A stretch of 53,791 bases of DNA from Polyangiaceae bacterium (GTDB taxonomy: Bacteria > Myxococcota_A > Polyangia > Polyangiales > Polyangiaceae). This document shows, piece after piece, positions 39,257 to 48,180 of this stretch. Position 1 is the stretch's first letter; the number at the start of each line of letters is the position of its first letter. Position numbers and translations under genes: made by a program. Location of the stretch: the NCBI GenBank assembly GCA_020849655.1, contig JADLFU010000053.1, positions 1 to 53,791 on the forward strand, given 5' to 3'. The notes below the pieces were generated by a model. That model did not search any database. It saw only the letters and a list, made by a program, of their open reading frames with translations, and had not been told where the DNA came from.

Positions 39257-40972
39257 ATGCAACGGGCCAAGGTCTTCAGCCTGACGACGGCCGCGCTCGC
39301 GCTCTCGGTCTCGGGGCGCGCGGCCGCGCAGACGCCCGCGCTCGCGCTCGATCGGCTTCAACCCGCGCCCGCCGGCGATCCGATGCTCGCGGTCGAGTCG
39401 CCCGCGACCGCGCCGTCGCGCGTGACGCTCGCGGCGCTCGGATCCTACGCGAAGGCGCCGCTCGCGCTCCGGCGCACGTCGACGGACGATCGCTCGCGCG
39501 TCGTCGACTACCAGCTGGTCGCGCACCTCGGCGCGTCGCTGTCGCTCGCGCGGCGGATCACCGTCGACGTCGACGCGCCCGCCGTCGCGTCGCAGGGCGG
39601 CGCCACCCGCAGCGTCGGCGCGTCGCGCGTGGCCGCGCCCGACGGCGCCACGCTCGGCGACGTCCGCGCCGGCGCGAGGTTCACGCTGCTCTCGCCCGAG
39701 GGCGGCGCGCCGGGCGTCGCGCTCTCCCAGCGCGTGTTCTTCCCGACGGGGCGCGAGGGCGGGTACGCGAGCGCAGGGCACGTGCGCTACGCGCCGGCGA
39801 TCGTCGTCGGCGCCGACGCGGGCGGGTGGCTTTGGTCGCTGTCGCTCGGGCGCACGTTCCGCGGCGCGGCCTCGACGAGCGCGCGCGTCTCCGGCAGCTC
39901 GCTCGACGCCTCCGCGGGCGCGGCCGTGCGCGTGGGCCCGGTGCAGGCGGGCGCGGAGGCCTACGCGAGCACTGTCAGCGACGCCTCGACCGACGCGCTC
40001 TCGAGGTCGACGACGAACGCCGAGGTGCTCGGCGTCGTGCGCTGGTCGGGGCGCGGGCTCTTCGTCACCGGCGCCGCGGGCCCCGGCGTCGGCAAGGGGA
40101 TCGGCACGCCCGCGTTCCGCGCGGTGCTCGCGGTCGGCGGATCGCTCGAGCTCGGAGGCTCGTCACGGGAGCGCCACACGACCGGAGACGCGCGAGGCGA
40201 CGCGCGCGCAGCAGAGCCCGCGTCGACCCGGGCCGCCGTCGCGCCCGAGGGCGCACCCGCAGCGGCCGCGCCCGTCGACACAGACGGCGACGGCGTGCTC
40301 GACGCGGACGACGCGTGCCCGTCGGTCGTCGGCGAGGCGAGCGCGACGCCCGCGCGCAACGGGTGCCCGCGCGACACCGACGCGGACGGCGTCGTCGACG
40401 CGCGCGACGCGTGCCCGACCGCGCCCGGCGTGCCCTCCGACGATCCCGCGAAGCACGGCTGCCCGCCCGACACCGACGGCGACGGCGTCATCGATCCCGA
40501 GGACGCGTGCCCGCGCGAGAAGGGCGCGAAGACGGGCGATCCGAAGACCCACGGCTGCCCGACCTCGGTGCGCGTCGAGGGTCAACAGATCGTCATCATG
40601 CAGCAGGTGCAGTTCGAGACGGGCAAGGACGTCATCAAGGAGGAGAGCTTCGGCCTCCTGTCGCAGGTCGCCGGCGTCCTCGTCGAGCACCCGGACATCG
40701 TGCGCCTCGCCGTCGACGGGCACACCGACGACGTCGGCTCCGAGAAGAACAACCTCGCCCTGTCGCAGCGGCGCGCCGTCTCGGTGCTGCGGTGGCTCGT
40801 CGATCACAAGGTCGACGCGCGGCGGCTCGAGGCGCGCGGGTTCGGCCCGCGCCGGCCCCTCGCCGACAACAAGACCCCGGAGGGCCGCGCGAAGAACCGC
40901 CGCGTCGAGTTCCAGATTCGCCTGCGTGACGCGCGCGGCGAGGCCGCGTGGCGCGACGGGCCGGTCGAGTGA
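39257..40972 (+). CDS. OmpA family outer membrane protein with thrombospondin type 3 repeats
   Basis: A 571-residue envelope protein. A signal peptide (about 1-24) is followed by a beta-barrel-like region to about 320, an acidic linker, three calcium-binding type 3 repeats (DTDGDGVLDADDACP, DTDADGVVDARDACP, DTDGDGVIDPEDACP) near 340-440, and a C-terminal OmpA domain (about 455-560) with VDGHTDDVGSEKNNLALSQRR, which binds peptidoglycan. The stop overlaps the cyclase start (GTGA). Confidence 0.92.
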   Translation: MQRAKVFSLTTAALALSVSGRAAAQTPALALDRLQPAPAGDPMLAVESPATAPSRVTLAALGSYAKAPLALRRTSTDDRSRVVDYQLVAHLGASLSLARRITVDVDAPAVASQGGATRSVGASRVAAPDGATLGDVRAGARFTLLSPEGGAPGVALSQRVFFPTGREGGYASAGHVRYAPAIVVGADAGGWLWSLSLGRTFRGAASTSARVSGSSLDASAGAAVRVGPVQAGAEAYASTVSDASTDALSRSTTNAEVLGVVRWSGRGLFVTGAAGPGVGKGIGTPAFRAVLAVGGSLELGGSSRERHTTGDARGDARAAEPASTRAAVAPEGAPAAAAPVDTDGDGVLDADDACPSVVGEASATPARNGCPRDTDADGVVDARDACPTAPGVPSDDPAKHGCPPDTDGDGVIDPEDACPREKGAKTGDPKTHGCPTSVRVEGQQIVIMQQVQFETGKDVIKEESFGLLSQVAGVLVEHPDIVRLAVDGHTDDVGSEKNNLALSQRRAVSVLRWLVDHKVDARRLEARGFGPRRPLADNKTPEGRAKNRRVEFQIRLRDARGEAAWRDGPVE

Positions 40973-42693
40973 AGCTCCTCCCGAAGACCCTCGCGCTCCT
41001 CTCGCTCGTGGCGGTCGCGCCCGTCGGCGTCGCGGTCGCCGCGCTGCTCGAGGTCAACAAGGACGCCGTGGTGTCGACCGAGCGCACGCTGCAGGTCTCC
41101 ATCGTCTCCGAGGTCGCGGCCGGCAGCGTCGGCGCGGTGCTCGACGCGCGCTCGGACGCGCAGGCGGTCGCGTTCGCGCTCGCGGAGGCCGCGCGAGAGA
41201 AGGGCGACGGCGGCCTCGTCGCGGTGCGCGCGATCCTCGCGACGCGCACGTCCATCGACGCCGCGCGCTTCGAGGTGCCCTCGGCGAAGGTCTCGACGGT
41301 GTTCAAGAAGTCCGACGCCGTGGGCGCGGAGCCCCCGACGTCCACGCCGGCGGCGCGCGAGGAGGCCGACAGGAGCGGCGTCGGGTTCGCGATCGTGGAC
41401 CGCGGGCTCGGCGCGCTCGTCGTGCCCATCCCGAGGGGCGGCGACGGCGCGAGCGGCTACGTCACCGTGCCGGTCGATCTCGCGGCGCTCAACGTCACGC
41501 TCGACGGCCTCGCGGGCAGGTTCCGCGACGGCGGCGCGAAGCTCGTGGTGCTCGACGCCGACCGCAAGATCGTCGCCTCCGACTCCGGCTCCGGCCTCCT
41601 GGTCGGCGGTGACGGCGCCGCGCTGCCCGTCCTCGCGCGGCTCGGCCCCGGCGTGCTCGCGAACCCGGCCGCCGTCGTCTCGGAGCACGCCGTGGGCGGC
41701 GAGAAGATGGTCGGCGTCGTCAAGCCGGTGCCCGAGCTGTCGTGGGCGGTCGCCGTGTGGCGCCCCGAGGCGCGGGCGTACGCGGCGCTCGCGGCGATGA
41801 AGCAGAAGGGCCTGCTGGCGGCGGCGGGCGCGCTCTTGCTCGCCCTGCTCGCGAGCGTGGCGGCGGCGGGCCGCGTGACCAGCCCGGTGCTCGCCCTGTC
41901 GCGGCTCGCGAAGGTGATCGGCGCGCGGCGCTGGCGCGACGTGAAGGTCGAGGGCCTCCCGCGCGACGAGCTCGGCGAGCTGGGGGCCGATCTCGGCAAG
42001 ATGGCGCACGAGCTCGAGGCGAGCGAGGAGAAGATCGCCGAGGAGGCGCGGCTGCGCGGCGATCTGTCGAGGTTCCTCTCGAAGGAGCTCGTCACGCAGA
42101 TCGTCGAGGGCAAGCACTCGCTCGCGCTCGGCGGCGCGCGCGCACAGGTGACGGTGCTGTTCGCCGACGTCGTCAGCTTCACGCCGCTCGCGGAGAGCCG
42201 CCCGCCGGAGGAGGTGGTCGCGCTCTTGAACGAGCTGTTCTCGCTGCTCACCGAGATCGTCTTTCGGCACCAGGGCACGGTCGACAAGTTCATCGGCGAC
42301 TGCCTGATGGCCGTGTGGGGCGCGCCGGTGCCCGCGCCCGATCACGCCGCGCGCGCCGTCGCGGCCGCCGAGGACATGCTGCGGTTCCTCGAGAACGCCG
42401 CCGCGACGTGGGAGCAGAAGTACGGCGTCGTCGTCAAGCTCGCGATCGGCATCAACTCGGGCGAGGCGATCGTCGGCAACGTCGGCTCCGACAAGCGCAT
42501 GGAGTACACGGTGATCGGCGACACGGTGAACATCGCCGCGCGGCTCGAGCAGATCGCCGCGCCCAACCAGGTCCTCGTCGCGGGCGAGACGGCGCGCCTC
42601 GCGGGCGACGCGTTCGAGCTCGTGCCCGTCGGCGCGCGCAAGCTCACCGGGAAGGTCGAGGAGATCGAGGTCTACGCGCTCGATCAGGGCTGA
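40969..42693 (+). CDS. Membrane adenylate/guanylate cyclase
   Basis: A 574-residue class III cyclase. A membrane helix near the N-terminus, an extracytoplasmic sensor domain and a second helix near 280-300 are followed by HAMP and coiled coil, then the cyclase domain (about 385-570). Metal Asp in LFADVVSFTP and in KFIGDCLMAVWG, the adenine-selecting Lys in VDKFIGD and Asp in TVIGDTVNIAARLE, and the transition-state Asn/Arg are present, fitting an adenylate cyclase. It is coupled to the OmpA gene, so it may sense the envelope. Confidence 0.92.
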   Translation: MKLLPKTLALLSLVAVAPVGVAVAALLEVNKDAVVSTERTLQVSIVSEVAAGSVGAVLDARSDAQAVAFALAEAAREKGDGGLVAVRAILATRTSIDAARFEVPSAKVSTVFKKSDAVGAEPPTSTPAAREEADRSGVGFAIVDRGLGALVVPIPRGGDGASGYVTVPVDLAALNVTLDGLAGRFRDGGAKLVVLDADRKIVASDSGSGLLVGGDGAALPVLARLGPGVLANPAAVVSEHAVGGEKMVGVVKPVPELSWAVAVWRPEARAYAALAAMKQKGLLAAAGALLLALLASVAAAGRVTSPVLALSRLAKVIGARRWRDVKVEGLPRDELGELGADLGKMAHELEASEEKIAEEARLRGDLSRFLSKELVTQIVEGKHSLALGGARAQVTVLFADVVSFTPLAESRPPEEVVALLNELFSLLTEIVFRHQGTVDKFIGDCLMAVWGAPVPAPDHAARAVAAAEDMLRFLENAAATWEQKYGVVVKLAIGINSGEAIVGNVGSDKRMEYTVIGDTVNIAARLEQIAAPNQVLVAGETARLAGDAFELVPVGARKLTGKVEEIEVYALDQG

Positions 42694-42784
42694 CCGCGCG
42701 GCGCCGGATCATGCTTTTGCAACAATCCTTACACGGTCTCGCGTGCTCCACGCCGCGCGCCCGGCTCGCGCACGGTCGCCCGCG

Positions 42785-43171
42785 CTACTTGATCAGCTCG
42801 ACCGCGACCTGGAGGATGACCACGACGACGCCGAGCACGAGGCCGACCGCGGCGCCTCCGTAGGTCATCATCTTCGCCTGGGAGAGCGTCTTTTCGGCCT
42901 CGGCGTCGCGTCCCTCCAGCCAGAGCTTCTTGGCCTTCTCCGTCCACAGGACGCCGACGACCCCGGCCGGCATGCAGCAGCTGGTCGCGCAGAGGATGCT
43001 GACGATGAGCACGGTGCTCGCGCCGGGCAGCTCGGGGCGGAGGACGGGCTGGGGGCGCCAGGCGCCGGCGGTGGGCCACGCGGGCGCCGGGGCCGGATCG
43101 CGGTGGCCGCACGCGGGGCAGGCGCCGCCCGCGGGCGCGCCGGACACGTGGCCGCACCGCGCGCAGGTCAT
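42785..43171 (-). CDS. Zinc-ribbon and CD225/dispanin-like membrane protein
   Basis: A 128-residue protein. Residues 1-22 have a zinc-ribbon pattern (CARCGH and CPACGH). A Pro-rich stretch follows, then a CD225-like unit: LIVSILCATSCCMPAGVVG, a loop KAKKLWLEGRDAEAEKTLSQAK, and a second helix to the C-terminus. The start overlaps the upstream lipoprotein stop (ATGA). The role in bacteria is unknown. Confidence 0.82.
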   Translation of the reverse strand: MTCARCGHVSGAPAGGACPACGHRDPAPAPAWPTAGAWRPQPVLRPELPGASTVLIVSILCATSCCMPAGVVGVLWTEKAKKLWLEGRDAEAEKTLSQAKMMTYGGAAVGLVLGVVVVILQVAVELIK

Positions 43172-43479
43172 CGGAGCACGGAGGCGCAGACGACCCACGC
43201 CTTGCAGCCGTTGGTCGGCGCGCCGCGGTCGTCGACGCACTGCACCTGCCAGCCGTTGCCGTGCGGGCGCGAGGCGGTGACGTGCGGAAGCCTGCCCGGC
43301 AAGAGCACGGCCTCGGTGAACTCGTAGCCGCCGCCGACCACGGTCGTGCCGACGGGGCACTGCGCGAAGCCGTCGGCCGAGTTCGACGCCGACCAGACCT
43401 TGGGCTCGGACGCGGGCGGCGGCTGACAGCCCGCGAGCGCGCACACGGCGACCACCGACGCTACGAGCGATCTCGCCAC
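43168..43479 (-). CDS. Small lipoprotein
   Basis: A 103-residue lipoprotein, starting with GTG after AGGAGG. The lipobox is ALAGC (Cys 18). The mature part has WSASNSADGFAQCPVGTTVVGGGYEF and a C-terminal beta-rich segment with four further Cys. It overlaps the end of the exonuclease gene by 19 bases and the CD225 gene by four. No function can be inferred. Confidence 0.72.
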   Translation of the reverse strand: MARSLVASVVAVCALAGCQPPPASEPKVWSASNSADGFAQCPVGTTVVGGGYEFTEAVLLPGRLPHVTASRPHGNGWQVQCVDDRGAPTNGCKAWVVCASVLR

Positions 43480-44210
43480 GCGCGCGCCTCCTCTTCCTGT
43501 TGCCTCGCGAGGCGCCGCTGCTCCTGCACGAGGCTGCCATAGGCGCGCGGCACGCGCGGATCGAGCCCGAACGCGTAGAGCACGCGCAGGGCCGCCTCCG
43601 CGTCGTCGGTCGCGCGGTGCGCGTTGTCGAGCGCGACGCCGAGGCGCGCCGCGACGTCGCCGAGCGCGCGGCTCTTCTCCTCCTTGTGCAGCAGGCGCGC
43701 CCACACCAAGGGATCGATCCAGTCGACCGAGGTGCGCAGCGCGGGCGGCCCCGACGGCCCCACCTCGACGCCGGCGCGGCGCATCTCCTCGTGCAAGAAC
43801 GCCCGGTCGAACCGCGCGTTGTACGCGACCGGCAGCGCGCCCTCGAGCGCAAGGAGCACGGGCTTCACCAGATCGCGGAACGGCGGCTGGTCGCGGACGG
43901 CGTCGTCGGTGATGCCGTGGATCTTGGAGACCTCCTCCGGGATGGCGCGCTCGGGGTTCACGAGCCAGCCGTGCCGCGCGACGATCTCGCCGCCGCGCCC
44001 GACGATCAGGCCGATCTCCACGATCCTGTCGACGGCGGGATCGCGCCCCGTGGTCTCGGTGTCGATGCACACGACGAGCTGATCGGCCCACGCGGCGTCG
44101 GCCGGGACCTCGTCGGCCGCGCCGAGCACGCGCAGGCGGAGCAGGTGCGCGATGCCCGCGTAGTGCCGCCCCGTGGGGAAGCACCCGCAGATCTCGCCGC
44201 GCGCGCTCAA
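43461..44210 (-). CDS. DEDDh 3'-5' exonuclease (DnaQ-like)
   Basis: A 249-residue exonuclease. Exo I is CIDTETTGRDP (Asp 50, Glu 52), Exo II is AYNARFDRAFL, and Exo III is HRATDDAEAA, giving the DEDDh set. A TTG start at 44210 overlaps the stop of the DsbA-like gene; about 45 N-terminal residues precede the domain. It may act in DNA repair or as a proofreading-type nuclease. It ends inside the next lipoprotein gene. Confidence 0.88.
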   Translation of the reverse strand: MSARGEICGCFPTGRHYAGIAHLLRLRVLGAADEVPADAAWADQLVVCIDTETTGRDPAVDRIVEIGLIVGRGGEIVARHGWLVNPERAIPEEVSKIHGITDDAVRDQPPFRDLVKPVLLALEGALPVAYNARFDRAFLHEEMRRAGVEVGPSGPPALRTSVDWIDPLVWARLLHKEEKSRALGDVAARLGVALDNAHRATDDAEAALRVLYAFGLDPRVPRAYGSLVQEQRRLARQQEEEARAWRDRS

Positions 44211-45187
44211 CGCTTGCCTTGCGGGACGCTGAGCGCGGGGGCGGGCGCGCTGGCGCTCGGCGCCGCCTTCGCGGGGATGGGCGTCGTGTCACCCGCGAGC
44301 TCGAGCTCGAGCTTCACCCACTCGTCGAGGTCGCCGTCGAGGTCGCCGCCGCGGAACTCCCGGCCGTTGATGAAGATGGTCGGCGTGTGGTCGAGCCCGA
44401 CGGCGTCGCCCTGCTTCTTGTCGCGCGTGACGCGCGCGGCGGCCGCCTCGCTGCCCATGTCGGCCTTCCACTTGACGAGATCGAGGCCGAGATCCTTCGC
44501 GTACTTCTCGAGATCGGGGACCTCGAGCGCGGGCTGCTTGTCGAAGAGGACGTGGTGCATCTCCCAGAACTTCCCCTGCTGCATCGCCGCGTAGCCGGCG
44601 CGCGCGGCGGGCTCGGCGAGCCGGTGGATGGAGAGCGGGTAGTTCTTGTAGTAGACCTTGATCTTGCCGTTCCAGCGGGCGACGGCCTCGTCGAGCTTCG
44701 GCGCGACGGCCTTGCACGCGGGGCACTCGAAGTCGGCCCACTCGACGATCGTCACGGGGGCGGAGGCGGGGCCCTTCATCGGCGTGTCGGAGACGTCGAT
44801 GCTCTTCGCGCGGTCGGGGTCGAAGCGGGTCTTGAACGAGTCGACGGCCTGCTCGCGGGTGCGGCCGTCGCGCACCTCGCGCATCAGGTACTTCACGCCG
44901 GGGACGCACTTCGGGCACTTGCGCTGCTCCTTCACGCAGACGGCGAGGCTGACGGGCGTGTCGGCGCAGGGGGCCATCACCTCGGAGACGTAGGTCGACC
45001 ACTCGCGGCGCTCGCGGGGCGTCAGCGACGAGGTGTCGACGCCGGGGAGCGAGACGTCGGAGACGGGCACGGCGCTCTTCGCGCCGCCGGCCGCGCCGCC
45101 GCTCTCGGCGGGGCCGCGGCACGTCGAGAAGCCGAGCCCGGCGAAGGCTGCCGTGAGCAGCACCTTGGACAATGTGGAGGCGACCAT
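44207..45187 (-). CDS. DsbA-like thiol-disulfide protein
   Basis: A 326-residue exported protein. A signal region (about 1-22) is followed by an unusual N-terminal domain with extra Cys (PCADTP, CVKEQRKCPKC). The thioredoxin domain begins with VTIVEWADFECPACKA (CPAC at 155-158) and has the cis-Pro LDHTPTIFINGREF. It is likely a periplasmic thiol oxidoreductase. It is first in a chain of four overlapping genes. Confidence 0.9.
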   Translation of the reverse strand: MVASTLSKVLLTAAFAGLGFSTCRGPAESGGAAGGAKSAVPVSDVSLPGVDTSSLTPRERREWSTYVSEVMAPCADTPVSLAVCVKEQRKCPKCVPGVKYLMREVRDGRTREQAVDSFKTRFDPDRAKSIDVSDTPMKGPASAPVTIVEWADFECPACKAVAPKLDEAVARWNGKIKVYYKNYPLSIHRLAEPAARAGYAAMQQGKFWEMHHVLFDKQPALEVPDLEKYAKDLGLDLVKWKADMGSEAAAARVTRDKKQGDAVGLDHTPTIFINGREFRGGDLDGDLDEWVKLELELAGDTTPIPAKAAPSASAPAPALSVPQGKR

Positions 45188-45285
45188 CTCTCGCGCGGAG
45201 CTTAGTCGGGACGGGCTCGAAAGAAAGGTCGTTCACCGCGCGTCGCGCTTTGCAGGCAGGGCCGCTCTTGCTAAGCGACCGCGCG

Positions 45286-46074
45286 ATGCTCCAGAAGCTC
45301 GCGCAGGTGCTCCGCGACCGCAGCCAGAAGCCGCTGATGGCCTCGGCGGACTACTGGGACGACCGCGCGAAGACCCGCAGCGGGTTCGCGCGGTCGGTGT
45401 GGCACTCGCAGAGCTTCAGCGAGGCGTGGGACGAGCGGCAGCAGACGCTGCTGCGGGGCGCGCTCACGGCGCTCGACGGGCCGCTCGCCGGGCGTCGCGT
45501 GGCCGACGTCGGGTGCGGCACCGGGCGCATCACGAGGTTCCTCGCGCGGGAGGGCGCGGTGGCGACGGGGTTCGACTTCTCGCCCGAGACGGTGCGCGTC
45601 GCGGGGGCGGAGACGCGAGAGGCCGGGCTCGAGGCCACGTTCGTGGTCGCCGACGCGACGACCGGCGCGCTGCCGGTGGCCGACGGCTCGTTCGATCTCT
45701 CGCTCGCGGTCGGGTGCCTCGCGGTCGCGTGCCGGGATCTCGACGCGCTCGAGCGCGCGCTCGGCGCGATGCGCGCGGCGACGCGGCCGGGCGGCGCGGT
45801 CGTGCTGCTCGAGCCCATCCACGACGGGCGGTTCTTCGGGCGCGTGCTGCGCGAGCCGGTGGAGGGCTGGGTGTCGTCGGCGCGGCGCGCGGGGCTGCGG
45901 CTCGTCGATCGCCGGGGGATGGGCCTCTTGCCGGTGCGCGCGGCGCTGTCGAGCTTCGACGCGCCGCCGTGGCTCGTGCGGCCGGTGTTCGCCGCCGGCG
46001 AGGGCGTGCTCGACGCGAGCGCGTGGCTCGAGCCGCTCGCCGACTACCGCCTGCTGTCGTTCCGCGTCGCATGA
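45286..46074 (+). CDS. SAM-dependent methyltransferase
   Basis: A 262-residue class I methyltransferase. The SAM motif VADVGCGTGRITRFL lies near 72-86, with FDFSPETV next and VVADATTGALPVADGSFD after. A probable small-molecule or lipid substrate is not predictable. The stop overlaps the flippase-like gene (ATGA), so they may act in one lipid-linked pathway. Confidence 0.88.
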   Translation: MLQKLAQVLRDRSQKPLMASADYWDDRAKTRSGFARSVWHSQSFSEAWDERQQTLLRGALTALDGPLAGRRVADVGCGTGRITRFLAREGAVATGFDFSPETVRVAGAETREAGLEATFVVADATTGALPVADGSFDLSLAVGCLAVACRDLDALERALGAMRAATRPGGAVVLLEPIHDGRFFGRVLREPVEGWVSSARRAGLRLVDRRGMGLLPVRAALSSFDAPPWLVRPVFAAGEGVLDASAWLEPLADYRLLSFRVA

Positions 46075-47009
46075 CCGAGCGCGCGCGCGCGCGGCTCCGG
46101 CGCGCCGCGCGCGCGGCGCTGACCGCGGCCCTCATCGCCGCGCTCGCGTGGCGCGTGCCGCTCGCCGACGTCACCGCGGCGCTCCGGGCGGTGCCTCGCG
46201 CGGGCGTCGCCCTCGCGGCGCTCGCGCTCGTCGCGCAGATCGCGCTGGGCGCCCTCAGGTGGAAGCGGATGCTCGCGCGCGCGGGCGAGCCGCAGCCCCT
46301 CGGCGCGCTCGTCGCCGACACGCTCGTGGGCTCCGCGTACAACCTCGTGCTGCCGTCGACGGTCGGGGGCGACGTCGTGCGCGCGGTCCGCTGCGCGCGG
46401 CGCCTCGGGCGACCGGCCGCGGCGTACTCGACCACGCTGTTCGAGCGGATGATCGGCCTGCCGACGCTCGCGCTCGTCGCGGCCCCGGGCATCCTCGTCG
46501 TGCCGGGCGGCGAGGCGCTCGTCGCGCCGACCCTCGCGCTCGCGGTCGTGAGCCTCACCGTCGTCGTGCTCGCGCGCGCGCCCCTCGCGTGGCTCGCGCG
46601 CATGGCCGCGCGGCGCGCGCCGGCGGTCAGCGGCGTCGCGGAGGGGATGAGCGCCGATCTCGCGGGCCCGCTCGCGACGCGCGGCGCGCGCGCGGAGGCG
46701 GTCGGGTGGACGCTGCTCTACCAGGCCGCGGGCATCTCGATCCTCGCGGCCTTCGTCGCGCCCGCGGGCGACGCCAGGCTGGTCGCCGCCATCTATGCGG
46801 GGCTGCCGCTCATCGTGGTCGCGACGATGCTGCCGGTCACGATCGCGGGCGTGGGGCTGCGCGAGTCGATGTTCGTGCTGGTGCTCGGGCGCCTCGGCGT
46901 CCCCGACGCGACGGCGCTCGCGCTCAGCGTGCTGTGGTTCGCGACGTTCTTCGCCTTCGCGCTGCCCGGCGTCGTCATCGTGCTCCTGGAGGGCCGACGA
47001 ACGCGCTAG
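46071..47009 (+). CDS. Lysylphosphatidylglycerol synthase TM-like (YbhN/UPF0104) membrane protein
   Basis: A 312-residue protein with about eight hydrophobic helices. LGALRWKRML, NLVLPSTVGGDVVRA and PVTIAGVGLRESMFV are the conserved family motifs. Members include flippases and glycolipid-related transporters. It is coupled to the methyltransferase upstream. Confidence 0.88.
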   Translation: MTERARARLRRAARAALTAALIAALAWRVPLADVTAALRAVPRAGVALAALALVAQIALGALRWKRMLARAGEPQPLGALVADTLVGSAYNLVLPSTVGGDVVRAVRCARRLGRPAAAYSTTLFERMIGLPTLALVAAPGILVVPGGEALVAPTLALAVVSLTVVVLARAPLAWLARMAARRAPAVSGVAEGMSADLAGPLATRGARAEAVGWTLLYQAAGISILAAFVAPAGDARLVAAIYAGLPLIVVATMLPVTIAGVGLRESMFVLVLGRLGVPDATALALSVLWFATFFAFALPGVVIVLLEGRRTR

Positions 47010-47010
47010 G

Positions 47011-48180
47011 TCACCGCCGTCGGTGCGCCCTCGTCCACGACCACAGGGCGACCGCCGCGCACAGCGCGCCCGCGGCGCTCGCGAGCAGGCACGCCCTCGG
47101 GCCGACCGCGCCCCACGCCCAGCCGAACAGCAGGTTCGACGGCAGGCTCGCGAGCCCGGTGACCAGGTGGAACCTCCCGAACTCGGTGCCGAGCACCGCC
47201 CGCGGCGCGAGCTCCGCGACGATCGCGCGCTCGGCGCCCTCGCTCAGGCCAAAATATCCGGCGTACAGGCACATCCCGGCGAGGAACGTCGCGACGTCCG
47301 GCGCGAGCGCGAGGACGGCGTAGGCCGCCGCGTACACGATCCACCCCGCGCCGAGGCTGGTCGCCTTGCCGATCCGATCGGCGAGCCTGCCGCCCGTGGT
47401 CGCGGCGAACGCGCGCAGCAACGAGAGCGCCGACCACGCGAGCGCCACCTCGCGCGCCGACGCGCCGAGCTCGCCGAGCCGCCGCAGCAGGAACAGATCG
47501 CTCGTGTTCATGATGGCGAACAATCCCAATACGAGCAGGTACGACCGCAGCGCCGAGGGCGCCGTCGCGCTCGCGGGGGGCTCGCTCGACGGGGCGAGGG
47601 CGGGCGCCTCTGCGCCGCGGTCGCTCGAGGCCGGCACGAGCGCGGCGAGCGTGACGAGGGCGGCGAGCCCGGGCGCGAGGCTCGCGAAGGCCACCACGCG
47701 CGGACCGTGGGCGAGCAGCCAGGCGGCCACGAGCGGCCCGATCGCCGCGCCCGCGTTGTCGAGCGCGCGGTGCAGCCCGAAGGCCTCGGCGGCGCGCGCC
47801 CGCGGGACGCTCGCGGCGAGCAGGGCGTCGCGAGGCGACGATCGCACGCCCTTGCCGACCCGATCGAGGAACCGGAACCCCACGACGTGCGCGGGCGCGC
47901 TCGCGAACCACAGGAGCGGGCGCGCCACCGTCGCCAGCCCGTAGCCCAGCAGCACGAGCGGCTTGCGGCGGCGCGGATCGTCGGCGAGGCGGCCCGAGAC
48001 GAGCTTCGCGACCGCGCTCGTCGCGTCGCCGACGCCCTCGATCGCGCCGAGCGTGACGGCCGTGCCGCCGAGGCTCGCGACGAGCGCGGGCAAGACGGCG
48101 TACACCATCTCGCTCGCGACGTCGGTGAGCAGGCTGACGGCGCCGAGCGCTAGGACCACGCGCGGCAGGCGCCGGGACAT
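47011..48180 (-). CDS. MFS transporter
   Basis: A 389-residue permease with about 12 helices. VSGRLADDPRRRKPL and DRVGKGVRSSPRDALLA fit a major facilitator superfamily subfamily. Its start overlaps the pseudokinase stop (ATGA). The substrate is unknown. It converges on the flippase-like gene, stop to stop with one base between. Confidence 0.9.
   Translation of the reverse strand: MSRRLPRVVLALGAVSLLTDVASEMVYAVLPALVASLGGTAVTLGAIEGVGDATSAVAKLVSGRLADDPRRRKPLVLLGYGLATVARPLLWFASAPAHVVGFRFLDRVGKGVRSSPRDALLAASVPRARAAEAFGLHRALDNAGAAIGPLVAAWLLAHGPRVVAFASLAPGLAALVTLAALVPASSDRGAEAPALAPSSEPPASATAPSALRSYLLVLGLFAIMNTSDLFLLRRLGELGASAREVALAWSALSLLRAFAATTGGRLADRIGKATSLGAGWIVYAAAYAVLALAPDVATFLAGMCLYAGYFGLSEGAERAIVAELAPRAVLGTEFGRFHLVTGLASLPSNLLFGWAWGAVGPRACLLASAAGALCAAVALWSWTRAHRRR

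Noticed and set aside
42694-42784. AT-richer patch between the cyclase and CD225 genes as a promoter
   Set aside because: Both genes converge on it and no hairpin or paired -35/-10 boxes were found.
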